A program made the translations under genes and the position numbers. This document shows, piece after piece, positions 1-13,300 of a stretch of 64,000 nt of DNA (the stretch's first letter is position 1; every line of letters begins with the position of its first letter). The stretch comes from Atopsyche davidsoni (Eukaryota; Arthropoda; Insecta; Trichoptera; Hydrobiosidae). The notes under the pieces are model-generated. The model saw only the letters and a program-made list of their open reading frames with translations. It was not told the origin of the DNA and ran no database searches. Where the stretch lies: NCBI GenBank assembly GCA_022113835.1, contig JAILWY010000015.1, positions 5,342,001 to 5,406,000 of the forward strand, in the 5' to 3' direction.

Positions 1-1108
1 CTGGTCTGGAGGGAAGGATATATATACTATTTTATACATAACTATCTGGGAACGTCTTCTCTCCCCGTAGCAACATCTCGGGGAGGGAATTCTGAGCTAC
101 GGGCGAAATTCGCGGACTTTGGTTTTATTATCTTCGCCGCCGAATAAATTACCTTCTTAAAATGGCATGAAACTTTAAACATTCGGCGCTATTTTTCTCT
201 CTTGCGTTTTCGGTCTGGCTTAAAAGTTCTAAATAAACCTGATGAGCTCTCCTCGTGCTTTTGTAAACAATTCTTCAGATAAACTTTTTCGTCCAATATT
301 TTCATTTGGACCTATCATAACAAAATACCGAAACTTTACTTAGGGGTCTTGGATTTTCAAGTTAAGTTAAAGATTTTCAAGTTATAATGCCATCTTTCTG
401 ATTAAGAAAATTATATTGTTTAAAAAAATATAAAATTACTTTTAAACAATTTTATTTTCTTAATTTAACTGAAATATTTTTTTCAATTTTTTCAATTATT
501 TTCAAGTGCAGTTGTACTACTTCTACTTTAAATATTCTATTCAATGCAATCACAGGTTAGGTTAGGTTAGGATACCTTAGTGTGAAAAAAATATTTAGGA
601 ACCCAATTGCCTAAATTTAATTAAAATCTACTTAACTTAATAAAATTATATTTATACTTATGTATTTATAAAAAGGTTTAATACGTTAACATACTTTTCC
701 ACTTATAGATCTCTGACGAATAATTAATCACTCGATCGAGATTGAACGCAGGAGAAGCGGTTATTAAAACAAACTGTGGTGAAGTGTTTATAGTGCTCTT
801 AGTAATGTAAAAAGATTAAGAATCGACGCTAAGTAAACTGTACAACGAACTTTTAATAAATTAACAATTTCATAAAATCGTTGAGGAAGGACCACTTAGT
901 AATTTTGAAGATGTTTTGCGGAACTTCTAAGCACGGGTGCTTTTAAAATATCTCAAGTGGTGTGTTTTCAAAGTGTTTCAAAAAATATAGACTGATAATC
1001 AAACATATATAATTCAAACAAATCGTGTGTTGAAGAAAAATACTTTGTATCTCTCGTTACCCTCTGCAAAGGGGCTGCTTGTATACGATGAGGTGTCTGA
1101 ACGTATGA
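1..1108. other. Non-coding upstream region
   Basis: AT-rich sequence upstream of the first Fe65 exon. It holds a short (TTAGG)-type run near 554-571 and no supported gene. Part of it may be promoter or 5' UTR, but no core promoter could be assigned. Confidence 0.5.
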
Positions 1109-1252
1109 ACTTCTACAGGCGTATACTGTGCGCGATATATTGCAGATCGCTTATGTGTAACGGACTTAATTGGTAAATCAATAATCTGTCTGCAATTCGG
1201 GAAGGCCCGCTCACACCTGGAGCACCTTACACCCGAGAGGATATCTGGCCGT

Positions 1253-1315
1253 ATGAACGACGACGAGTACATCCTGCGCGCGGCGCTGCTCGCTCTGGCG
1301 ATGCTGGCCTTGTGA
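1253..1315 (+). promoter_or_regulatory. In-frame hydrophobic upstream ORF before the Fe65 start
   Basis: ATG at 1253 opens a 20-codon frame rich in Ala and Leu, ending in TGA at 1313-1315. The same frame then continues without a stop through another hydrophobic stretch (LLAAPLLLFV) into the proposed Fe65 ATG at 1358. The 1253 ATG context is weak (C at -3, A at +4). The 1358 ATG has G at -3 and G at +4. The simple reading is a regulatory uORF; readthrough or a recoded TGA would instead give a membrane-anchored N-terminus. Confidence 0.45.
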
Positions 1316-1357
1316 AGCTTCCCGTTACTGGCAGCACCCCTCCTGCTGTTCGTCGAC

Positions 1358-1379
1358 ATGGTGCTCTACCAGGCTTCTA
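1358..1379 (+). CDS. Fe65: Fe65 exon 1 (coding part)
   Basis: Encodes MVLYQAS plus one base of the next codon, followed by a consensus donor GTGAGT at 1380. The phase (1) fits the exon 2 acceptor at 18590 and keeps the Fe65 frame. The surrounding ~180 bases are GC-rich compared with their flanks. No protein homology can be claimed for seven residues, so the link rests on phase, donor quality and start context. Confidence 0.5.
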
Positions 1380-4300
1380 GTGAGTATTGAGCATTCGGCT
1401 ATCGGTGATGGGTCGTAGACTAATTTCCTCTCGCTTTTCTACTTCCCCGTCCTTTTATCCTTGATAAATGTCAAATGTATCGCATTCGATGAGTGTCGAC
1501 TGCCGACATTATTATAAGATTCTCACTCTCTCTGGCTACCCTGATTGCATCATAAGCTCTCAAACAACAACCAGTTATTATTAACACACTATAGGCGGGT
1601 AACCATATTGACTAAACTGACGTGCGTAGCGGGCAAAATTCGCCTAAAATTTCGCGTGCGAAATCTAGTCTATACATTAACCCTTTGCACTCTTTGATTT
1701 TTATTTTCCGATTAGCAACTCCGAGTTAATTAGTCTATCAATAATTTATTATGCAAACAATTTAAATTTTAAAACAGGGGTGGCCGTTTCAATTCCAAAA
1801 TGGCCACCCTCTGCGTATACATTTAAATTATGAGTGATCGGCATGAAAACAATAACAAGTCGAATTTATTGTTCCTTATCTTTATTTTATAAACAAATAT
1901 TAAAGAAGTAACGTTGACGAGTCTAAACAAACATTACGAGATGTAAACCTGAAGAGTAAATTAACCTTATGCCGCTTTTAGTGTAAACACATTCAAACGG
2001 GTATTTCTGTACCCGTCCCGCCTTTAGACAGTAGTCAGCGAAGCGGGTATTAATACCCGCCCCGCCTTTAGTGTGTTAATATACAACATTTCACCAACTT
2101 TCCTTGACTTTTATAACTATGCAATAATAAAATCATTTGATTCTACGCTGTGCATAACCTTTACACAAAACACTAACTGAGTACGTATTAAATCACTATT
2201 AAAGTTTGTAAACATAATCATCTCTTCTAAAATTGACGCCTCTATTTTTATGATAACGGTGGTAAACTTTTCTTTGTTTAGTGACATGTGTCATCTAAAA
2301 CTTTCTTAATCCAGAATATTCCGCGAGAGGCACTAGCACTCGGAGAGCACTGGAAACCGACACTGTGCCGAACTAATCTTACTTTACCACTGAAGCTTCC
2401 GACTTTCAACTTTAAACCAAATTTATTCTAATACAACGGAGCGATGGGCCTCGACTACCCAAGCGGAATATCAATTTGGGGCATTAAGATGAGACCCGGG
2501 CGAGTTTGTCTCGGTAGCACGCTGAATAAGATTTTGGAATTTAAACTAAAACAAACATTACAGATATCAATCCTCGGAAAGGGCGATAAAAATTCAGATG
2601 CTCAACGAATATTGAGTCGAAATGAAGAAGTACTGGCTGTGCTGAAGCGCGTTATTTCGGTTTCGCTTGATTCATGCGCGGGATTATCCGGCCCCTGTTA
2701 AATCTACCGAGAGCAATAATAAGGACACCCGAATCGTTTGCGATATTTACGATCTTAATTTGCCGCATTAAAAGAGCCTTTTGCATCTTATTATGCTATT
2801 AGCCAGCTTTCAATAACAGTCCCATTATTCGTGAAATGTCCCAATTAGGATTCCCCCCGCGTCCGCCGTCCATTTAAAATAATCACAATTACATTTCGCG
2901 GCGTCTCAGTATTCAGGCCAGGTGGCTCTCATGCCTGAGTTCAATTTGGCTTTATCGCCGGTCCCGTGTGAAATGAATTTAAAATGCGATTCCGATACTG
3001 CCCCCGCTCCGGCTCCTCGCTACTTCTGTTGCAGGGTGCACTGGACGCCTTTTTTTTTACACAATTAACGAGAAATCCTGAACAAATGTCCTGTGCAATG
3101 CATCCGCGCTCCTGCCCCCTTCGGCTGCTGCGTTATTTATTGTTGAATGCAGCATTCAATTTAACAGTTTTTTTTCCGATTGCAAAATACTTCAGAGCAA
3201 CAATTTTGTAAATCTTTAAATTGTATATCTTTATATTAATATATCACTGAATCGATTGATTGGACGGCTTGGTTCATCCATTTGAGTCGGACCCGAAAAA
3301 CGATCCCAATTGATAGCATGCGTTTACGTTTATATATCTACTATGATTTTTAGAGATTTGTAAATAATACTTTTGAAATAAATACTACTAATTTTATATC
3401 CTGCAGTTCTGAATTGTAAACATGTTCCAGTTTTTGATGGCATTCCTCAAATTATTCAGTTGCAAATGTATGTGTATCGATACTGTAAGCAATGAGCTCA
3501 ATATCGTACTAAAGCCAAATTCTGTCGCAAAGTTATAGAATTAACCAATTTACACATTTCTTTTGTCTCGTGCTGAATTGCGTTGTTAAAAAAAGTTGGT
3601 ATATAATTAGATTCACTAACAAAGAACACAATGGGCCTACCCGCTATATATTTGGTACGAAGTTTCCACATCCTCTCCGCATAAGACTTTATTGATTAGT
3701 TGCACAATGTGCGCCAACGCTCATAATGAACTGAATTGTTGCTTTATTATTATAACTGAGGAATTTTATACTACTTTTTCGTACAGTATGTTTTTCAGTT
3801 GCAGTTTACAATACAATTGGTTTAAATGTTGGAATCGTAGATGCTACTTACTTTGATTGCTAAAATTGTTCATGAATTATTTGTATACTGTATACATATC
3901 ATACACAAATCTTGTATCAATATAACTAAATATATATGATATTAAATACGCAATTTCATTTGTTAGACACAACAGTTCATATTCACGAAACTTATAAAAT
4001 TCAGCCAGCTTAAAGGCCTAACACAGCTTCCACATTGAAATGCATAAACTAATTTAGTATAAATACAATGAATTTGATTAAAAAAGTACTACGCCATTGG
4101 AGTAATTTTTTTTTTTTTTAGAAATCAAACGTAATGATTATATTTTTGTGTTTGGATTGGGTTTATAACGTATGGTCCACAGTAATAAAAGTTAAATTTA
4201 TACCTTCAAATATATCTTGCTGTAAAAGGGGGGGGTCTCCATTTCCATTCAGATTTATATCTGCGAGCCTATAAGTGGCGACATCCGGGAAAAGAGGGCG

Positions 4301-7300
4301 CGGAGAACCGCAAGGGTTCAATATGCGGGTGGCGTCCATTCCATATCTTGCTTTTCTGTTTGCTTTATATTGTTGGGCATAAACTAAATGTCACAAAATA
4401 AATACATCTACATATCGCTTACGATGCAGCAACACCTCGTATACCACGCTTTTTAAAAATGATTTTCATAATATGTTAATGGGTGAGCAATTGACACAAA
4501 GCGCCGAAAAATATTCAAGTTTTTTTTTTTTTTTTTTTACATAATTGGGATTCGAACCCATCCCTCTTAGATATCTTAGTTTTACCGTTCATTCGTGTCC
4601 TGAAACGTGTATGAATCGTTTTTTTTTTTTTTTAATAATTATCTGTGCAATAGTGTAGTGCAAAAATAAATTTAATGTGTAAAGTTTTACATGTACAATT
4701 TGCGTAGTATGCAATTCCTTATAATAAATATCTCGTAAATTGGCGCACGATGAATCTAACCTTATAACCGCGTTCCCACAAAATACATTAAACATTTTTT
4801 TTCTCTTTATATTAAATGAAAATAAATGGAGCTTGTAAGGAGTTTAAATGTTGTTTTCACATTTTTTAAATATCTTCGAGCTATTGATCGACAGCAAAAT
4901 TGACTTCGTAGTTTTGAATAATAGTTTGAATGTTTGGGATTTTTTTGTAAAGAAAACAAATACCCTTATATATAAAATGCAGCCTTAACCTTTCTTGTAT
5001 ATATATGTATATATATTTGCATTCGCTATTGACAAGTATGTCCAAGTAGGGTCATCAGCCGCGGGGGGACATCCCAGACGGAGTCGAACCCCAGTAATGC
5101 GAGTGCCGAAATGCATAAATATGCAGATGGCAAGTCCTTGGCATGTCCTGGGGTTGTAGCAGTAAATTCGTTCCCCAGAATCTAGATGCAAATGTACATT
5201 GTTGTACTCGGAAAGATCGCTTTTGGCATCTTTCTCTCTAGCAGTATTATTCGCAGACCGATTAAAATTATCTGTTTCTTTTCTAATATAATTTTAAAAT
5301 TGCAATTAAAGATTTTTGAATTCTATTTTATTTTTCCCTGAATAGAGTTTTCCGTGCAAGCATTATTTTTTAATGAATATAAATTTATTCCGAGCGAACT
5401 GCGCGATTTCATTTTTAATTGAATTTCAAAAGACTGGGAATAGTCTTTGATTAATAAAAATACATTTCTAAAATTCTATTTTATAACCAACTAAAGCCAA
5501 ATGCTTATGAGATTACGATAATTTTTACTTATGTACGCTTTTTGGATTTACGGGCAATTCTGTAATTTTTAAAACAATTTTTGTATGACATTTTAATTAG
5601 GAATTTTAAGCTTTAAATACAAAAGATTCTGTGTAATATTTAATTTTTTTATTATTTTAGAGCAACAATACTTTTTTGATAAATTAAAGTTTTTTAGTGT
5701 TTTTCTCCCTTGTTTTTATTTTTATACTACCGGTTTTCTCAAAGTGTTCAACAAATACATCAAAATAAAAATACGGGAGAATATCTCTACACACTTATTA
5801 TTTACTAAAATATTATAATAGAATTTCACCTAGTACTTTCTGTCAAAAATATTTAATGAATAATTAAGTGTTAAGAACTACGAATTACTTTTTACAACTG
5901 CGTCAAAGCCGTAAAGCCTCAAGCAAAATATCGATCGTCCAAATAATAAATTATTTGCTCTGTTTTGACCAGGAAGCCTCCCGTGTCTACGTATGGATAG
6001 ATTTACATACAGCAGGCCGCTTCCAGCCGATGGAACCGAAAACACGGACGGGGGATCAATCAACCCCTCGGGTGGGATTAAAAAAGATTTGAAACAAGCT
6101 TAAAATTGCTAAAATCGACCAGTATTTTTTTAAAAACTAAAATGAGAGACGAATTAACATTTTAAAAAAATAAAGCGTTACATTGACGACGCCGATTTAA
6201 TGTTGATTGCATTTTATCTTCATCAGGTGCCTTCTCCTCAGAGGAGGTTGGTGGCCATTTCACTGTGCATATACTCATGTTGAGTAAGTGTTCATGGTTT
6301 TCTAAGGGGAAAATAGTGTAGTGGGTCCTTTTGCATCGCAGTTTTATATTGGAAGGAAAAGTCTAGCATTATTATATAATCCTCTCCTTACAAAGCTCTG
6401 GCGTTTAGATCTGATACTCCTTCTGCAGCAAGCCACAGAAGTAATAACAGGAGCAATATATAATAATTGGTAAATAAACTAAACATTATAGATTTTAATA
6501 CTCTGTATAGGTAGAGATTTGTAAAAAATATTCTCTCCTAAAAATCAATATGTAATTAACGTGCTTGATCCTTTTTAGGATATAAGTTTATTTGAATTGT
6601 ATCCCTTGGTACCTCAGAATTAAGTAGGAAGGTACTTTAGAAGAAAATAATATAAAAATACATTATATATTTTTAAAAAAAATGCTGTAATATTGTAAAT
6701 CCTTTTTTTACTTGTAATACAGGAACTTAAAGGTATGGAGGCACTCTTTTTAGTGTATAGGTTTTGCTTTTGCCAATTCAACGCTTTTTTTCTTAGACCA
6801 AGTTTTCCATGCAAAGTATTATGCGCGCAGAGGCGAGCGGATATCGAATAGATATAATCTCTCTGATGTTTCTTTATGCTTGTAAGATCGCTTCTTTGAT
6901 CTCCAGAATGTATTAAAGATTGAAATCATAAACCACACAGCATCCATCTCAATAGCTTTTTATAGACAACTCTACATGTAGAAAAGGCGTTAGAGGTTTT
7001 TTTTTAATTTTAAAAAATAGCTACCTTTTTATCCGATCCCGATACTTCAATTTTTTAAACGTATTTATTATAGTAAAATCAGACAGTTTAAATACAGTTT
7101 AATTGATTTTATTTTAGAATTTGTTTTAAAATTAATTTGTTCAATAAATATTTGATTTGGTTATTTATTGTATTTTATTTTCTTCGTGGTTTATACTTTG
7201 TGTGCCCCAAAGAGATATCGAACCGTAAATGAATCAGCCATATAATATTATGAAACATCCCGCCTCCCGGCGCCGGAACTACGTCGCCAGAGAAGGTATA

Positions 7301-10300
7301 CGATGCTGCGGGGCCATTTCCGCTGCAGCACGTAGCCTTTATGATATCTCCGGAGCCCGCCGCTCATTGGCTGGTCCTAATGACGTCACGTGATCCACGA
7401 GCCAATGGGGTGTCTGGGCCGGTGCATCCGGCGCCGTCTTCCAATTCAAACTATGGCCACGACCGTATTTTCTTTATTTCCTATTATACCCGCCGATTTT
7501 TGGTAAAATGAAATTGTATGTGAAGAGTTGGAGTGGCTTACTTACCCCTAGATTTACCCATAAAAAACCTTAACTATAATTTTTTTTTCTCATTATTAAA
7601 CCAATTTAATAATAATATCAATAAGCACGAATAATTTTTAGCATTAACTTGAAAGTCATACTTGACATAAGACGGCGGTATCTTCTACTGCCACTAGTTC
7701 AATAAGTACCAAAAACACATTGAACATCTATGAAGGGTATATTTGATATATATATATATATAATTTATTATACATACGAGATATTTTATTTAAAATCGAA
7801 CTTCAAATACATATACATGCCCACCTGCGTTTTTTTTTTTATTGAAAAAGATTTACGATTTTTTTTCTCCGAAGCAGGAGTAAGCAGAACGCTCCGAAGC
7901 GTTCAAATTACCCACAAATCAGAGAACAAAGAGAAAATGGCTTCATTCCGACCTGCTCTCCTCTTTTTTTCCCTCCTCTCCCTAACATACAAAGCAGATC
8001 TACTTCAGGAAAAGTCTAGGGGGGTCTTCGATCCTCGATCGCTTTCCGTTTTTTTTATTTTTCACCCAATCAATACCGTTTTGTTTACGCGAGTATTCGA
8101 CTACTCGAGATTTGGAGGTACCATAATCTATGGATACAATTTTAATTCTATGTTTTCTAGACTTAAAATTGCATTATTTAACAGAACATTTATTGGAATT
8201 TATCATTTTGATAAATACATATACTATATACCATGTTTTTTTCCCGTTTCGGAAATTACTAAAATACTTTGTAATGTTTAATTTTTTTTAACGTTTAGTA
8301 TCCAATAATAAATCCATGTATAATATTGCCACAAATTTACCTCAGTTTTTTTTCACCCGCCCACTATATTTGTGTTTTTTTTTCACGTGTATCGTTTATT
8401 ATTCTCGGCGGAGATGAGATTAGGCGCTGTCGAACGATTTAACACGCGTTTTTATCAGTCCTGCGTGAATGCTCTGACTACAAAATGATTACATCGCATG
8501 ACTTTATATGGGATTTTGAATTTTCAGCACACGTGTACGGCTCGCTTATCTACTTCAAAATTGCATCCTTTATTGTCACACGTGTAAAACGTACGTATAA
8601 GCAGCAAAACACTGTAGTTTTTTTCGATCCGAGTATTATGATTATTTTGTAGCTCCGAATTAAGTATTCAACAATCTCCACACATTGCAGTGTCTCTAAG
8701 CCGTCACGAACCCCCCATAGAACATCGTGTGAAGTGTATAAAAAATAAGTCTATCTAAATTGGAATTTCAGCGGGGGAGCGGGAAGGGACGCTATTTCCT
8801 GGTTCTCTCTCAGTCAATCATAATTTCGCAGACCTCTAGTCTCTACCTGTCGGGGAAATGGGTCCATTAATATGCTGCGGTAAAACTCGCGTCGAATTCT
8901 GAACTTTTCCACTTAGCGTACCGCCATGTGCCATATTAATATACCATACGAGTATGAAAGTGAGGTAGCCAAAAAACTACTTGCCATTTCCGTTCCATTG
9001 GAGTAATTCGGGCGTGTTTTCGCGCACGGAAAATGCTTCTCTAACGAACAAACACCGTGTCTGATATATCTCACGATATACCTCACTTATTTTATTTATG
9101 AATAAAATAAACATTTTACGATATATAAATATACTTTTGAAGTGTACTGTAGATGTTTAAAATGCGATTCGGTACAGTATACCATAAAGTAAACTATGCA
9201 ATACGACATTTAAAAAAAAGCACAAAAAGCATTCTATGACCATATAATATTTTTATTCATTAATGTTTAATTAATTAATCCTTCTGTTCTTGTAAAATAT
9301 TTATTTAAAAACATATAAGTATAATCTACTAAATTAAAGGTATTTTTGCACATAGAAATCAAAACAACATTTTACACGGGCAGGGTATTGTAGGTGGCTT
9401 TTCTTCGTGCAGGTTTTCATCTCGGCCAGATTTTTCATTTTATTCGACTTTATTAATATTATGACCTATTAACTTACTTTTTTTATTATATTACACGAAA
9501 GCATACTTCCGGTTCTATTTTGGGCTCGGGAAACAGGCGGGCGGAACGAGCGTGCAGTTACCTTATTATAGATATTCTGTAAGCAAAATAATAAATTTCA
9601 CCTTCATTATTATACTTTCCATCACATCTGTCATGCTCTCAGCGAGTATGGGGTGATATATTTTTTCTGATTATGCAATGTATTGTTATTTATATGAAGA
9701 AAAAAAAAACATATATACACGGTGTTTCAAAACTCATGTCACTATCTAAATCGATGAAACTACGTGTCAATTCCAAATCGTTTTTTTTAATTATATAATT
9801 CTTCATGTCATATTATTAATATGAGACTCTTTTGATCAATAATTTATTTTTATGGTACGCGTAAAGTCAGTGTTCCTATTTCTTGTGGTATCATGAGTTT
9901 TTTAATATATCGTATATATATATCGTATTGGAAAACATATTAATAAAAAAAATGTTATTCTTTTACATGTATATCAGGATCGCAGAAAAGTGAAGAAGGT
10001 ATCTAATTGCTCATAATTATTTATTAGATACATTTTTTGAAACATCAAAATCGTATCGAAATTTTACAATATTCTTAGATCGTACAATTGACTAGAAGTA
10101 GTTTTCCTATACTTATTTTGTCAGTAAGTTGATGCAAACCGAATGATGGCATGACGAGGCACTCCCATACTTCTCATTCTTCTTCAGTAGTGTACCATTT
10201 TTTTCTATCGTACCTCTCTTTCTATTAGGGAAGATGTTGATATCTTCCATCACTCTCATAATGGGCACATCTACTATCCATCAAATTATTTTATCGATAT

Positions 10301-13300
10301 TGTCATATAAGTCAGGTATCTAACGACGAAGAGATGGACATACGGAGGCTTGGAAGGAGCGACCGCAATGACAACACCTTCTTATATCCAGAACTCGCAT
10401 AGTTTTCATTCATCCCATTGATACCACATTGAATTACAGAACTTTCAAACATCGATGCTGAAAATGGGAAATGACTTAATACATTTTTTTTTAAAGAACG
10501 TTAATAATGAATTCTTATATTCTTATATCGTGTATATCGAGAGGTGTTGATGCAGCATCTCTTACTGTAGCTAGAGAGTTCAATACAAGAATACCTGACT
10601 CACCCACGTGTGGCGTGCTACTAATGACTAGGTGGAGACTTTTGCGGCTTCTTCACTTGCTGCTGCTGGTTTACGTATTACCGCTTTCACAGTCGATAGC
10701 GCCAGACCGTCTTCGGAATTTTTCTATTTGGAAATCGTTTTACATTTAAAAATGAAATATGTCATTTGAATTGTTCAAGTTTGGCAACTAACAGCTTAAC
10801 TTCCTGCACTCCCCCGCTGACGGGGGTGCGAAGCCACGACATTATTATGATTGACCCCCCTCCCGGCTGTCAGTACATTCTCTCTCCGATAATTAGATTC
10901 CTCCTTCGCTCTTCTACGCTCTTCCTCGGCGGTCGAATCGTTAGAGTTTTCGTATTACTCTACCAATTTTACTTTTAGCCTTTTTACGAGAGGAAAATGT
11001 TTTAAATACTTGCCAGAATGTATTTTCTTTGAAAATGTATATATACGTCTTATATCGTATATATCATAGTTTCTCAAACTATTTTGTCCCGTCGAGTTTT
11101 CCTGTTTTTCGTCGACCCCCTGCATTGACCACTTTGGGAACCTCAGGTTTATATCCATGCATTTTTTTTATAATGCTCCTGATAACGAAGATATACTTTT
11201 TTTTATAAAACGTACAGATCGATTTAACTGCATTTGTTGTCGGATATAAAAAGTTACTGCCAAAAATATATTTAATCTTAGCTTTGCAATAAACAACAGC
11301 TTTACTACGGTCGCCCTGACTTTAACGCTTTTTAACTAACATTATGTACTAGTATTTTATCGTCTCGTAGAAGCGAAAATCTATTTTATTAAAAACATTT
11401 TAGTGCCAGTCACATTTTAGCACTTTGTGCTAAATACACTTTATTTTGCCGAAGCGCATAATTATTGACTCGCGGGTGCCATTTAACAATAAAAATTGTA
11501 TTTCATTTCGGAGACGTGTGAATTAAGTGCTCTTCACTCATGCAGCGGTATGTGCTGTCAGCTGGAGGCGGAGCTGCTGCAGACGCTATTGGCTCGTAGC
11601 TCGCCCTGGCCAGACGTGCTCGCGGCGAGATGGCCTGTGAATGCGCTGACTCCACCCTCGGAGTTATTTTTTATTCAATTTTTATGCGGTTTTGAAAATA
11701 TATTTCCAGTTTATATCTCTGACGGTTTTACGGACGCCTTTGAAAGAGCTGGAGAATTCTCCTGACATAAAATGCTACCTGCGAAAGGCATCATTTTATT
11801 CGTAGAAATTTATAAGTCGGATGCTAGGAAACGTATAATTTTTAAGACTAGAATTTATTTTATTATTTGATTTTGAAAGAACTGAGCGGAGAAGACGGAC
11901 AGGACGAGTATTTAGTTTATAAGTTGTTTAAACTTCTCTGAAAATCATAGAAGCCTTTGCTGGAGGAGTTATTCTTCATTATTAAACCATATTTATTTTT
12001 ACATTTTACCAATTACGTCGCCGCGTGGTCGTATCTTGTACACATACTCCTTCTATGATTGTTCGTACAAACTCAATGGCTTTCGTTATAAAACTGTGAG
12101 CAGTATTACTGATTTTGGAATAGATAAAAGATACTTGGGAACAAGGTTGTTTTCAATTATGGTCTGATGTATATTTTCTGCAGCTGGTTGTCCTCGAAAT
12201 AAGTGGCATTGGAAGGAGGAAACTAACTTCGATAATGATATATGTTTACTGATATGGCCCCAACCTCTTCTGAGGAGAGGCACTAAGAGATTTTTCTGCA
12301 TCTGTTTGTATTTGCCATGAAAATCATACTACCTTTCATCTAGGGAAATAATGTCTGTCTTTTAAATGCAAATCGCTGCTTTTTTTTTAAATTCTAGACT
12401 CGTGCATGATACCGCAGTCACTAAAATAGAAAGAGCGATGCCTCAAAGGGCGTGGACCCAAACTGCACAACTAACGTGCATTTCCCCATTGTTATTCTGC
12501 ACGCATCGATACTACGGCTGAATCAAATCCTACACTGTTAATAACCCCGTCTATATTAAGTTCATCGAATCGAATGAGTTTCAGATTCTGGTCGGGTAGT
12601 GCACCGTTAGGGAGCATAACATATCGTATTCCTGGACTCGCTTCACACTCCCGAGCTAACGTATAAGCACTTCTCAAAGACACGACCGCAAACAAATTAT
12701 GTTTGTCGCTAACTTGGAACTATGGATGAACCGGTTCACTTTTGGACACGGGCAAGGTAGCGTCACGGAGTGAGCAAACAAAGCACTGAATTAAAAACGT
12801 TGCGTCTCTGATATGAAATATGTGTATGCAAAATGATAATTCATTGTTACTTGCTGGTTGTAGCGTCTTTTGAATTGACTCCAGTAATGGATTAAATGCA
12901 CCATCTTTTGGGAATGAAAGGAAACTTCGTAACTCAACTCATCAAACGCGATATTTGTCCTGATATCCATAAATAATATTAACAGCAATTTACTTCACAT
13001 ATGTGTACTTTAAAATTTGTATGCCTGTGTTCAGGCTTCAATAAATTATATGTCTATTTTCACTCGGTTGTTTGTTTATTGATTAATGATACGAAGCTGA
13101 GCTTTAGTGCTAAATTTACTTTATGTGTGGATTAGCCTTTGAAGACTAATTTCAAAGGGTTAATTCTCGGCTTATTTTTTTTTTCATTAAACTTAGTATG
13201 TTTCTTTTAAATGTTGAATTTGTAAATTTTATATATAAATCTGTACATTATTTTATTTGAATCAGGATATGTGGCTATATCATTGACCAAAAAATTGCCT

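Noticed and set aside
5083..5096. Box B-like GGGTTCGACTCCG on the - strand
   Set aside because: No box A or cloverleaf at a suitable distance.
7730..8281. 183-codon open frame with a signal-peptide-like MASFRPALLFFSLLSL stretch
   Set aside because: The frame is built on several poly-T tracts (poly-Phe) and (AT)n; no domain, no splice link and no codon bias.
11064..11143. TTTCTCAAACT...CACTTTGGGAACCTCAGG, hAT-like ends
   Set aside because: Too degraded, with no target duplication, to call an element.
11496..11765. 89-codon frame with a GC-rich block in intron 1
   Set aside because: No recognisable family, and no splice sites that would join it in phase to Fe65; could be a conserved non-coding element.
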